64,000 nt of DNA from Panacibacter microcysteis. GTDB taxonomy: Bacteria; Bacteroidota; Bacteroidia; Chitinophagales; Chitinophagaceae. The stretch is taken from assembly GCF_015831355.1 (NCBI RefSeq), contig NZ_JADWYR010000001.1:2108001-2172000 (forward strand). The letters are read 5' to 3'. The notes beneath the pieces were generated by a model. That model saw nothing but the letters and a program-made list of their open reading frames with translations. It ran no database searches and was not told the origin of the DNA. Shown in pieces: positions 38,801-46,682 of this stretch (within the stretch, counting starts at the first letter, position 1; each line of letters starts with the position of its first letter). The position numbers and the translations under genes are program-made.

Positions 38801-39174
38801 ATTACAGCGCTTCATGTATTGCCTTGAACGATGGCAAAGGAAATTTTACCTTGGTAAAATTGCCGCCCTCAGTGCAGTTTTCTTCTGTCAATGCCATATT
38901 GTGTAAAGACATTAATAAAGATGGTAAAAAAGATATTTTACTCGGTGGCAACATGCTGCATTTTTTACCGCAGTTTGGCAGGCTCGATGCAAGTTTTGGG
39001 CAGTTGCTTTTAAACAGCGGTAATGGAAATTTTGTTGTTGCCTCTGTAAAGGAATCCGGTATAGAATTAGATGGCGAAGTTCGGGATATAGCAGATATAC
39101 CCGGACAAAGGAAGGATAAAATTATCTTTCTGCGCAACAACGATCTTCCTGTAGTTTTTGAATTGGTAAAATAA
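35809..39174 (+). CDS. VCBS/FG-GAP repeat lipoprotein with ASPIC/UnbV domain (1)
   Basis: 1121-residue surface or periplasmic lipoprotein (lipobox LQAC, Cys about 32). It carries about 13 calcium-binding propeller motifs of DxNxDGxxD type, such as DVNNDGLADVFF, DINNDGYPDIFT, DLDNDGDLDLVV and DLDGDGDNDMVL, enough for two seven-bladed propellers. Between them (about 540-620) lies an ASPIC/UnbV domain (GSLIKMYAGKNLYTREVIPSRGFQSSVDYKNVFGLG). The function of such proteins is unknown; they are commonly found next to SusCD genes. It is a paralogue of the next gene. Confidence 0.92.
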   Translation: MIIQFNKSNVGLKASTAILIVASILLAVLQACRGSVQIKKDAALFSLVDSSGITFSNNIGNTKDFNIFSYRNFYNGGGAAVGDVNNDGLADVFFTANMGSNKLYLNKGNWKFDDISERAGIAEEEEWSTGVVMVDINHDDWLDIFVCNAGYINGRAPECKLFINNHDLTFTDSAAAYGLTNKGGYTTHAAFFDYDADGDLDCFIINNSFIPVNTLNYANKRDLRAPEWPVADFLKGGGDHFYRNDNGKFIDISKEAGIYGSLISFGLGVTVGDVNGDYYPDVYVSNDFFERDYLYINQRDGTFKDELEKWVQHSSLSSMGADMADINNDGYPDIFTTDMLPGDEYRLKTTTSFENYDVYHLKETSGFYHQFTKNTLQLNNGNGKFQEIANYSGVAATDWSWGGLIFDADNDGLSDLYVCNGINHDVTNQDFIDFFADEVIQKMVLTGKKEQIEDVISKMPSQPIPNNAFKNEGNLRFADANKAWGFQQPSFSNGAAYGDLDNDGDLDLVVNNVNEPAFVYRNNARELTGNHYVSIVLREESFNTHAVGSLIKMYAGKNLYTREVIPSRGFQSSVDYKNVFGLGANRTIDSVVIMWPNHTFSSYYNLGTDTLHMITYPANAQKIISAKNKPASPFLSAVTASFQKHTEDDYVDFYNERNVPVLLSREGPRAATGDVNGDGLADIFIGGASGEAGVLYMQSSKGSFEIKKQPSFERFANFEDVAALFFDADKDGDLDLYVGAGGNNRSPGRQELQHRLFKNDGKGNFDIDTKAFPPNDMNIAVAVADDFDGDGDNDLFVGSRNVTLDYGVTPRSYLFVNDGNGHFTDIAKTGNPEIASAGMVTSASFADINGDNRKELIIVGEWMQPRIFSFNGKKFIELRTNLKNFSGMWQSVSVTDLDGDGDNDMVLGNYGENFYLHPDTANPVKIFINDFDKNNVPEKIITRSISGKDMPVFMKRDLQDAIPAIKKQNLKHEDYAKKSITDLFAQDFIKTSTVKQWNYSASCIALNDGKGNFTLVKLPPSVQFSSVNAILCKDINKDGKKDILLGGNMLHFLPQFGRLDASFGQLLLNSGNGNFVVASVKESGIELDGEVRDIADIPGQRKDKIIFLRNNDLPVVFELVK

Positions 39175-39181
39175 GTTATGA

Positions 39182-39231
39182 ACCCGGCAGAAGTTTTTCA
39201 TGGCATCACCTGTTGCGTCGCACACTTCAGC
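39182..39231 (+). repeat. Intergenic repeat arm 14, forward, type D
   Basis: The outer GAACCCGGCAG begins 5 nt after the preceding stop codon; core GTTGCGTCGCACACTTCAGC at 39212-39231. It forms a pair with arm 15, 98 nt away. Confidence 0.9.
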
Positions 39232-39270
39232 AGTAATATCAATAATCAGCAAAGCATACTACAAATTGTA

Positions 39271-42200
39271 ATGAAACATTTATATAAACAATTAACGGCG
39301 TTGAACACGTGTTGCAAAGAATTATTGCTGCACAAGTGTGCGACGCAACCAAAGCTCAGTAGTAGTAATGCAGCCTGGCTCCATATAAAATTATACTGCT
39401 GTTTTTTTGCAGTATTTTTTGCCGCTTGTACATCGCGTCAGGTACCTGCCGAACCTGTAATATTTGAAACGCTGCAGCATGATAAAACAGGACTTGCTTT
39501 TGTGAATGAACTTCATCCTGATTCAACTTTTAACGTACTTGATTATATGTACTTTTATAACGGTGCAGGTGTTGGTGCAGGAGATTTTAATAATGATGGC
39601 CGTACAGATATTTTTTTTGCATCAAACCAGGGCGCAGATAAAATCTACCTGAATGAAGGCGGGCTCCACTTCAAAGATGCGTCAGATGCGGCGGGCATAC
39701 CTAAAGATGGTGGATGGAGTACAGGTGTTTCTGTAGTTGACATCAACAACGATGGCCTGCTTGATATTTACGTTTGCAGGGTAGGTAATTATATGAAACT
39801 GCAAAGCAAAAATGAACTGCTCATTTGCAGAAAAATACTGGAAGATGGAACGCCTGTATATGAAGAAGCTGCCGCCAGTTATGGGCTCGATTTTTCCGGT
39901 TTCAGCACACAGGCTGCTTTTTTGGATTATGATCTTGATGGAGACCTGGATATGTATCTCCTGAATCATTCTGTACACCAGAACGGCACTTTTGCTGAGC
40001 GTAAACAGTTCATCGGTACTTACCACGATTTATCAGGTGATAAATTCTTCAGAAACGATAGCGGGCATTTCTCGAACATAACAAAAGAAACAAATATCAA
40101 CAGTTCTGTAATTGGTTACGGGTTAGGTATAGTAGTAGCAGACATCAACCTCGATGGCTGGCCCGATATATATATTGGTAACGATTTTCATGAAAATGAC
40201 TATTTATACATTAACCAGCAGGACGGTACATTTAAAGAAGCAATGCAAAGCGACATGATGCATACCAGCCAGTACACAATGGGTGTTGATGCAGCAGATA
40301 TAAATAACGATGGCTGGCCTGATATTGTTTCTGCGGATATGCTTCCATCCGATCCTTATATGCTTAAGCGCTCACTTGGAGAAGATAAGACGGATATCTT
40401 CAATATGAAGATCGGGTATGGTTACGCTTATCAATACACACGTAACAACTTACAGCTAAGCCGGCGCAATGGTATGTTTAGCGAGGTTGGTTTATACGCA
40501 AACATGTATGCCACTGACTGGAGCTGGAGTACACTGTGGATGGATTTTGATAACGACGGCTGGAAAGACTTATTTATATCTAACGGTATACCCAAACGAT
40601 TAAATGATATTGACTATGTAAACTTTGTCTCCAATGAAGAGATGCAGCAAAAAATGAAGAACAGGACATTGAATGAAAAGGACATGGCGCTTATCAATAA
40701 ATTTCCTGAGATAAAGTTGCCCAATGCTTTTTTCAGGAACAATCATGATGCGGCTTTTGCTGATGTTGCTGCCGGTATAGAAGGAAATGTGAACAGTTTT
40801 TCCAACGGTGCAGTGTATGCTGATTTTGACAATGATGGTGACCTTGATATTGTGACCAGCAATATTGCCGATGCTGCGCTATTGTACAGGAATGTTACAA
40901 ACGATACGATTACCTCATCTTACATGCAGCTTAAGTTTAAAGGTCCGGCGCAAAACATCAACGCTACAGGTTCAAAAGCTATATTATATCATGATGGGAA
41001 CATTAGTACATACGAGAAATTCGCTTCGAGGGGTTTTCTTTCATCAATGGAAACGCCTTTGCACATTGGCATAAAAAACCAGGTAATTGATTCTGCATTT
41101 ATTGTATGGCCGGATAACACTTACGAAAAGTTATCGTTGCAGAAGGATACAACCCTTCAGCTTACGTATAAACCCGGATTGCCGCATTTTGATTACACAT
41201 CGTTACGCAATTATTTTAAAAGCGCTGCATTGCAAATGGTTGACATTACTGCTCGTACAGGGTTTAACTACCGGCACATTGAAAACGACTTTAATGAATT
41301 TGACAGGGAAGCCCTTATTCCTCAAATGTTGTCTGAAGAAGGACCTGCGTTGGCCGTTGGCGATGTTAATGGTGATGGATTTGAAGATGTGTTTATCGGC
41401 GGTTCCAAGAGAAATAAAGGAGCGTTGTTTACACAAACAAATGCTGGCATGTTTGTTCAATCCGTGCAGCCTTCGCTGGCCGCCGATAGCATGTATGAAG
41501 ATGCCGGTGCCGTGTTTGCTGATGTAAACAACGACGGAAATGCAGATCTTATAATTGCAAGTGGCGGCAATGAATTTTTTGGCCATGATACACACATGCA
41601 GCCACGCGTTTATATAAACAATGGCAAAGGAACTTTGCTAAAGCTGGAACACGCATTCGATAATATATGGTTAACTGCATCGTCTGTTGCTCCGTATGAT
41701 TTTAATGGTGATGGTTTCACGGATCTTTTCATCGGTGGCAGAGCTGTACCCTGGGAGTATGGAAAAATTCCAGGATCTTATCTACTGCAGAATGATGGCA
41801 AAGGACATTTTAAAGATGTTACAGGCGCCACCTCAAAAGAGTTAGCGGCCGTGGGTTTTGTTACTTCTGCCCAGTGGTACGATATGGATAAAGATGGCGA
41901 CAAAGACCTGTTGCTCTCGCTGCAGTGGGGCGGTATTGTAATGATGAAAAATGAAAAAGGCCGTTTTACAAAAACCGTTTTGTGTAAGCAGAACGGTTGG
42001 TGGAATTTTGTAATACCAGCAGATATTGATAACGATGGCGATGATGATTTTATAGCTGGCAACCTGGGTTTAAACAGCCGTCTAAAGGCAACTGAAGAGA
42101 AACCGGTTAAAATGTATTACAACGATTTTGATGACAATGGCAGGAAGGAACAGCTAATGACCTATTATCTCGGCGGAAGAGAACTTGTCTTTGCCAATAA

Positions 42201-42696
42201 AGATGAATTGCAAAAACAATTACCTTTTATTAAAAAGAAATTTTTATATGCAGATGATTTTGCGAAAGCATCCGTCAGTGAAATTATTCCGCAACAAAAA
42301 TTGAGTAGTGCGCAGGTTTTTACTGCGGATTATTTTTCAAATGCCGTTTTTATCAACGATGGAAACATGAATTTTACTGTTCAGCCATTGCCATGGTTGG
42401 CACAGCTTACTACTTACCGTGATGCACAAATTGTAGATGCCAACAATGATCACCTTCCGGATGTTTTACTCGCAGGTAATTTTTATGCAACGAATATCGA
42501 GATGGGCCGCTACGATGCTGATTATGGAACTGTACTGATCAATAAAGGAAAGGGCCTGTTTACAGCCGAAACAATTAATGGCCTTGTCATTAAAGGGCAG
42601 TCAAGGCATGTTAAAGCTTTGAACATTGCGGGAGATACTGCTTATGTTATTGCACGTAATAACGACAGTTCAATGGTCATACAATTCAGGAAATAA
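39271..42696 (+). CDS. VCBS/FG-GAP repeat lipoprotein with ASPIC/UnbV domain (2)
   Basis: Paralogue of the preceding gene, with some 14 DxNxDGxxD motifs (DFNNDGRTDIFF, DINNDGLLDIYV, DFDNDGDLDIVT, DVNGDGFEDVFI and others) and an ASPIC/UnbV region (about 575-650). The lipobox FFAAC gives Cys53 if translation starts at ATG 39271, an unusually long leader. The frame is open back to ATG 39178, and there is no ATG or GTG between 39271 and the hydrophobic leader. Repeat arm 15 therefore lies inside the coding frame, or an uncommon start codon is used. Function unknown. Confidence 0.85.
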   Translation: MKHLYKQLTALNTCCKELLLHKCATQPKLSSSNAAWLHIKLYCCFFAVFFAACTSRQVPAEPVIFETLQHDKTGLAFVNELHPDSTFNVLDYMYFYNGAGVGAGDFNNDGRTDIFFASNQGADKIYLNEGGLHFKDASDAAGIPKDGGWSTGVSVVDINNDGLLDIYVCRVGNYMKLQSKNELLICRKILEDGTPVYEEAAASYGLDFSGFSTQAAFLDYDLDGDLDMYLLNHSVHQNGTFAERKQFIGTYHDLSGDKFFRNDSGHFSNITKETNINSSVIGYGLGIVVADINLDGWPDIYIGNDFHENDYLYINQQDGTFKEAMQSDMMHTSQYTMGVDAADINNDGWPDIVSADMLPSDPYMLKRSLGEDKTDIFNMKIGYGYAYQYTRNNLQLSRRNGMFSEVGLYANMYATDWSWSTLWMDFDNDGWKDLFISNGIPKRLNDIDYVNFVSNEEMQQKMKNRTLNEKDMALINKFPEIKLPNAFFRNNHDAAFADVAAGIEGNVNSFSNGAVYADFDNDGDLDIVTSNIADAALLYRNVTNDTITSSYMQLKFKGPAQNINATGSKAILYHDGNISTYEKFASRGFLSSMETPLHIGIKNQVIDSAFIVWPDNTYEKLSLQKDTTLQLTYKPGLPHFDYTSLRNYFKSAALQMVDITARTGFNYRHIENDFNEFDREALIPQMLSEEGPALAVGDVNGDGFEDVFIGGSKRNKGALFTQTNAGMFVQSVQPSLAADSMYEDAGAVFADVNNDGNADLIIASGGNEFFGHDTHMQPRVYINNGKGTLLKLEHAFDNIWLTASSVAPYDFNGDGFTDLFIGGRAVPWEYGKIPGSYLLQNDGKGHFKDVTGATSKELAAVGFVTSAQWYDMDKDGDKDLLLSLQWGGIVMMKNEKGRFTKTVLCKQNGWWNFVIPADIDNDGDDDFIAGNLGLNSRLKATEEKPVKMYYNDFDDNGRKEQLMTYYLGGRELVFANKDELQKQLPFIKKKFLYADDFAKASVSEIIPQQKLSSAQVFTADYFSNAVFINDGNMNFTVQPLPWLAQLTTYRDAQIVDANNDHLPDVLLAGNFYATNIEMGRYDADYGTVLINKGKGLFTAETINGLVIKGQSRHVKALNIAGDTAYVIARNNDSSMVIQFRK
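39330..39382 (-). repeat. Intergenic-type repeat arm 15, reverse, inside the VCBS-2 reading frame
   Basis: Core 39330-39349 is the reverse complement of GTTGCGTCGCACACTTGTGC; the outer end GCAGCCTGGCTCC stops immediately before the codons of the lipoprotein hydrophobic leader. It is the only copy that overlaps a probable coding frame. Confidence 0.85.
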
Positions 42697-42703
42697 ATAA
42701 TGG

Positions 42704-42753
42704 AACCGGCTGTAGTTTTTTATGGCATCGCCTGTTGCCACGCTCGGTTCGGG
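42704..42753 (+). repeat. Intergenic repeat arm 16, forward, diverged core
   Basis: The outer GAACCGGCTGTAG and TTTTTTATGGCATCGCCT are well kept and start 6 nt after the VCBS-2 stop, but the core is altered to GTTGCCACGCTCGGTTC (42734-42750). GTTTTTATGGCAAC follows at 42759-42772. Confidence 0.7.
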
Positions 42754-42881
42754 GTTCCGTTTTTATGGCAACTGTAGCGTTGCGGTTTCACCTCCCTGTG
42801 TATTGTTCTTGTTTGTTGCGTGTGCAGCATACTAGAAATTTTACGCTTCGATCTTCGCTTTTGCCTCATAAAGTGCTAACT

Positions 42882-42934
42882 GCTGAAGTGTGCGACGCAA
42901 CGAAAGCTTATTTGCAATACTATAGCCTGGCTCC
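42882..42934 (-). repeat. Intergenic repeat arm 17, reverse, type D
   Basis: Core 42882-42901 is the exact reverse complement of GTTGCGTCGCACACTTCAGC, the same subtype as arm 14. Outer TATAGCCTGGCTCC. The inner box I (TTTTACGCTTCGATCTTCGC) is at about 42839-42858. Confidence 0.9.
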
Positions 42935-43042
42935 TAAAATTCCCAAAAAAATTATCAAAAAAATACTAAAATAATTAGTGTTGATAAGTAAAATTACTTT
43001 ACTTTTATGGCCTGATTAATTTTGAACAATAAACAAATTAAC

Positions 43043-44074
43043 ATGAGTAATGCAGATAAGCTTAAAGCACTAAAGCTTACAATAGATAAAATAGATAAGG
43101 ATTTTGGTAAGGGTAGTGTGATGATGATGAGTGACAAAGGAGACCGTAAACTTGAAGTAATTTCAACCGGTTCTATAGGGCTGGATGTTGCATTGGGTGT
43201 CGGCGGTTTACCAAAAGGTAGAATTGTTGAAATCTACGGGCCTGAATCTTCCGGTAAAACCACTATTGCAACACACGTAATAGCTGAAGCTCAAAAGAAA
43301 GGGGGCATCTGTGCTATTATAGATGCGGAGCACGCTTTTGACAGTGCCTATGCACAGCGGCTTGGTGTTGATGTAGATAACCTTTTAATCTCGCAACCCG
43401 ATTATGGTGAGCAGGCGTTGGAAATAGCAGATCGTCTTATTTTATCAGGTGCGTTAGATGTTGTGGTAATCGACTCTGTAGCAGCACTTGTTCCCAAAGG
43501 TGAACTGGAAGGCGAAATGGGAGATAGTAAAATGGGCCTCCAGGCCCGTTTGATGAGCCAGGCATTGCGTAAACTTACGGCGACCATCAGTAAAACAAAC
43601 ACGGTTTGTATATTTATCAACCAGTTGCGTGAAAAGATCGGTGTTATGTTTGGTAATCCTGAAACAACAACCGGTGGTAATGCATTAAAATTTTATTGTT
43701 CGGTTAGGTTAGACATACGTCGTATTTCACAGATTAAAGATGGTGACGAAGCAATAGGTAACAGGGTTAAGGTTAAAGTGGTAAAAAATAAAGTTGCTCC
43801 TCCTTTCAGGGCTACGGAGTTTGATATCATCTTTGGTGAAGGTATTAGTAAAATAGGTGAAATACTCGACATGGGTGTAGAGCTTGGCGTTGTAAATAAA
43901 AGCGGTAGCTGGTTTAGTTACGATAGCAATAAGCTTGGCCAGGGTCGGGATGCTGTAAAACAGTTGTTACATGACAATCCAGAACTTGCAAATGAAATTG
44001 AAGGAAAAATCAGGGCCAAACTTATTGAAGCCACTGCTAATGCACCTGTTGTTGTAGAGGAAGAAGAAGATTAA
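43043..44074 (+). CDS. recA: Recombinase RecA
   Basis: DNA strand-exchange ATPase and SOS co-protease, 343 residues from ATG 43043 (a TTG seven codons upstream is less likely). Walker A is GPESSGKTT (about 66-74), and loop regions and [21 protein letters not shown] are fully conserved; the acidic tail VEEEED is typical. TACTTTTA at 43000-43007 is a weak -7 candidate. A strong terminator follows. Confidence 0.98.
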   Translation: MSNADKLKALKLTIDKIDKDFGKGSVMMMSDKGDRKLEVISTGSIGLDVALGVGGLPKGRIVEIYGPESSGKTTIATHVIAEAQKKGGICAIIDAEHAFDSAYAQRLGVDVDNLLISQPDYGEQALEIADRLILSGALDVVVIDSVAALVPKGELEGEMGDSKMGLQARLMSQALRKLTATISKTNTVCIFINQLREKIGVMFGNPETTTGGNALKFYCSVRLDIRRISQIKDGDEAIGNRVKVKVVKNKVAPPFRATEFDIIFGEGISKIGEILDMGVELGVVNKSGSWFSYDSNKLGQGRDAVKQLLHDNPELANEIEGKIRAKLIEATANAPVVVEEEED

Positions 44075-44100
44075 TTTTTACTATGGGTTAGTAAATAATA

Positions 44101-44134
44101 GCCACTGTACTTCTGTACGGTGGCTTCTTTTTTT
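44101..44134 (+). terminator. Rho-independent terminator after recA
   Basis: Stem GCCACTGTAC / GTACGGTGGC (one G-U pair), loop TTCT, followed by TTCTTTTTTT. Confidence 0.9.
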
Positions 44135-44279
44135 ACATCTTTCCTACATTGTTGTATATACATAGTATATTGGTTTACATTTTGAGTGCTTTTTAAGTTG
44201 AAAATGCATAATTTGTAAAAGAGTATCAATAATTTGCAAAAAAATTAGAATATCCCCTGAAGGCAAAACCAGGCAAGTA

Positions 44280-44711
44280 ATGCAAACACCATCAACTTCA
44301 AGTGTATCAGCCATACGTACTGATTTTTCCGGTAAACATATTTTGATTGCCGATGATGAGCCAATCAATATGATGATTGCCGGCAAAATGCTGGTCGCAA
44401 AAAATGCGGCAATTTCCAAGGCTGCCAATGGTCATGAACTGCTCCAGCAACTTTCGCTTGGGCTAAGACCAGATTTAATTTTGCTGGATATAAATATGCC
44501 CGGATTAGATGGTTATATGACCGTCAGGCGTATAAAAGAACATTACCCTGAATTGATCGTTTTCGCTTTTACAGCGTTTTTTATCGATGACGAAATGGAG
44601 CAGGAATTAATAGAGAAAGGCTTTTCAGGAGTAATGCAGAAATCGTATAAGCCGGAAATTTTTTACGATAAAATCTCTCTGGCATTCGATACAATTTCAA
44701 GATTTTCCTGA
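44280..44711 (+). CDS. Receiver-only response regulator
   Basis: 143 residues forming one REC domain: acidic pocket ADDEP (about 25-29), phospho-acceptor Asp in LLDINMPGLDG (about 71), the Thr/Ser position in FAFTAF and the lysine in MQKSYKP (about 120). There is no output domain, so it would act by protein contact, as CheY- or Spo0F-like relays do. No histidine kinase gene is adjacent. It begins about 145 nt after the recA terminator. Confidence 0.9.
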   Translation: MQTPSTSSVSAIRTDFSGKHILIADDEPINMMIAGKMLVAKNAAISKAANGHELLQQLSLGLRPDLILLDINMPGLDGYMTVRRIKEHYPELIVFAFTAFFIDDEMEQELIEKGFSGVMQKSYKPEIFYDKISLAFDTISRFS

Positions 44712-44789
44712 AATGCATATTGACAGATTTCTGTTTTTCTGTGGATAAAACAGGACAGTCTTCATTGCCACCCTCGTTAAATTTGTACT

Positions 44790-45065
44790 ATGAAGTTTAC
44801 ACAGTCAAATCTTGATAAGCTGGAAGATGTATTAAACCAGTCTGGTTTTACCACAAGATATGAGCGCGGTACTTTTCAAAGTGGCTGGTGCCTGCTGGAG
44901 CAAAAAAAAGTAGTAGTGTTAAACAAGTTTTTGGATATTGAAGGCAGAATTAATACCCTGGTAGATATTATTCCTCAACTACAGATAGATTTCGATAAAC
45001 TTACCCATGAGTCCCAGAAATTGTACGAAGAGATCATGAAGAAAGTAGTTACTGAAAACAAATAG
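44790..45065 (+). CDS. Conserved hypothetical protein, 91 residues
   Basis: A small, soluble, charged protein (MKFTQSNLDKLEDVLNQSGF ... YEEIMKKVVTENK) with two predicted helices around a short beta region. I do not recognise a domain. Good reading-frame character, the short 17-nt gap to the next gene and an upstream TAAATTTG (44778-44785) support it as real. If that -7 box is used, the mRNA would be almost leaderless. Confidence 0.7.
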   Translation: MKFTQSNLDKLEDVLNQSGFTTRYERGTFQSGWCLLEQKKVVVLNKFLDIEGRINTLVDIIPQLQIDFDKLTHESQKLYEEIMKKVVTENK

Positions 45066-45082
45066 TACACTATTTTTGAACG

Positions 45083-45859
45083 GTGAGCATCACCACGCTA
45101 AAGATAACAATGTTAGGTACAGGTACAAGTACTGGTGTACCCATGGTAGCCTGCCCATGCGAGGTATGTTTATCAACCAACGGAAAGGACAAAAGACTTC
45201 GGAGCAGCATTCTTGTGCAGTCTGAAAACACCACTTTCGTAGTAGATACAACCCCCGATTTCCGGTATCAAATGCTGCGCATTAATAACCGTCGTTTGGA
45301 TGCTGTTTTATTTACGCACCCGCATAAAGATCATACTGCCGGCCTGGACGATGTAAGAGCCTATAATTTTTTTCAGCATGAGGCAATGAACGTTTATGCA
45401 AACTCCCTTACTGAAGAAGCGCTGAAAAGAGAATTTGCCTACGTTTTTTCTGATAAGAAATATCCCGGTGTTCCTGAAATAATACTGAATACCATAGATG
45501 AAACACCGTTTTACATTGGTGATATAAAAGTTATACCCATCCAGGTTTGGCATTATAAGATGCCCGTGTACGGATTCAGGTTTGGTAATTTTACTTACAT
45601 TACAGATGCAAACAGGATTGAAGAGCCCGAAAAAGAAAAGATTAAAGGCTCTCAGGTAATCGTGCTAAATGCGCTGCGGAAAGAAGACCATATTTCTCAC
45701 TTTACACTGCAGCAGGCCATAGATCTTGTGCAGGAACTACAGGTCCCAAAAGCCTATTTTACGCATATCAGTCATCAGCTTGGTAAACATGATGATGTAA
45801 GCAAAACACTGCCCGCCAATATTGAACTCGCTTACGATGGCTTAACCATCGCTTTATAA
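45083..45859 (+). CDS. MBL-fold metallohydrolase (PhnP-like)
   Basis: 258-residue metallo-beta-lactamase-fold hydrolase of the PhnP / phosphoribosyl cyclic phosphodiesterase type. The opening LKITMLGTGTSTGVPMVAC and the metal-ligand motif THPHKDHTAGLDD (about 77-89) are clear, with further ligands at ITDANR (about 171) and THISHQ. Cys residues near CPCEVC (about 25-30) may form the extra zinc site seen in PhnP. GTG 45083 is taken because the first beta strand requires residues before the internal ATG 45110. The substrate is unknown; phosphodiester is likely. Confidence 0.85.
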   Translation: MSITTLKITMLGTGTSTGVPMVACPCEVCLSTNGKDKRLRSSILVQSENTTFVVDTTPDFRYQMLRINNRRLDAVLFTHPHKDHTAGLDDVRAYNFFQHEAMNVYANSLTEEALKREFAYVFSDKKYPGVPEIILNTIDETPFYIGDIKVIPIQVWHYKMPVYGFRFGNFTYITDANRIEEPEKEKIKGSQVIVLNALRKEDHISHFTLQQAIDLVQELQVPKAYFTHISHQLGKHDDVSKTLPANIELAYDGLTIAL

Positions 45860-45894
45860 CCCTTCCATAGAATTAATCGTTAAAATTAATTTGT

Positions 45895-46614
45895 ATGGCA
45901 CCAAATGCCTGGAAAGACTATTTTACTTTCACTAAAAGTGAACGGATATCTGTTTACATCCTGCTTTGTATCATTATCGCAAGTATCATACTACCTTACT
46001 TTTACAGGAAGCAATTTAGAGATCCCGTTACAGATCCTGCGCTGCAGGAACAATTGAATGCATTGTTGAAAGAAGATTCTGTAGGTAATGACAATAACAA
46101 CATTGTTAGTACCGGTCAGCAGACTTTTCAGCAGCCTGCACAAGTAGGCGAAATGTTTCCTTTTGACCCCAATACTTTAGGTGCGGATGGATTCCGTAAA
46201 CTCGGCTTAAGAGACAAAACAATCAATACCATTATCAACTACCGCAATAAAGGTGGAAGGTTTGCCAAACCTTCAGACATTAAAAAAATATATGGGTTAA
46301 GGGAAGAAGAAGCAGACAGGTTAATTCCCTACATAAGAATCCATACACCGGGCATCAATACTGCCAACGAAAGGGTAGCTTCCGAGCCAGCTTATACCAA
46401 ACCGGTTATTTCAAAAATTGATATTAATACTGCTACTGAGGAAGAATTTAAATCGCTGCCCGGCATTGGCGATGTATTAAGTAAGCGCATTGTAAAATTT
46501 CGTAACAGTATTCATGGATTTGAATCAATTGATGACCTTCGAAAAACCTACGGTCTGAGTGATACAACCTTCCAAAAAATCAGGCCCATGTTAACAATCA
46601 CGCCAAAGAGATAA
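45895..46614 (+). CDS. Membrane-anchored helix-hairpin-helix (ComEA-like) protein
   Basis: 239 residues. One transmembrane helix near the N terminus (ISVYILLCIIIASIILPYFY, about 19-38), a variable linker rich in Gln/Asn, and two helix-hairpin-helix units (about 90-145 and 175-235; DINTATEEEFKSLPGIGDVLSKRIVKFR). Such proteins bind double-stranded DNA at the membrane. Whether it serves DNA uptake, as ComEA does, is not shown by context. Confidence 0.85.
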   Translation: MAPNAWKDYFTFTKSERISVYILLCIIIASIILPYFYRKQFRDPVTDPALQEQLNALLKEDSVGNDNNNIVSTGQQTFQQPAQVGEMFPFDPNTLGADGFRKLGLRDKTINTIINYRNKGGRFAKPSDIKKIYGLREEEADRLIPYIRIHTPGINTANERVASEPAYTKPVISKIDINTATEEEFKSLPGIGDVLSKRIVKFRNSIHGFESIDDLRKTYGLSDTTFQKIRPMLTITPKR

Positions 46615-46653
46615 ACCTATGCAGATACTCACGCTGTTTAAATTATAAACACT

Positions 46654-46661
46654 TAGTTTTG
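46654..46661 (+). promoter_or_regulatory. Candidate -7 box for the acyl-CoA dehydrogenase gene
   Basis: TAGTTTTG fits TAnnTTTG and lies 21 nt before ATG 46683. A TGTTTA lies near the -33 position. Its place here favours ATG 46683 over the TTG at 46659. Confidence 0.45.
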
Positions 46662-46682
46662 CCGCTAACAATTGTTAGCAAT

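Noticed and set aside
45071-45078. TATTTTTG as the promoter of the MBL-fold gene
   Set aside because: It is only 4 nt before the GTG start, so transcription would begin at or inside the gene; chance match or a leaderless start cannot be decided.
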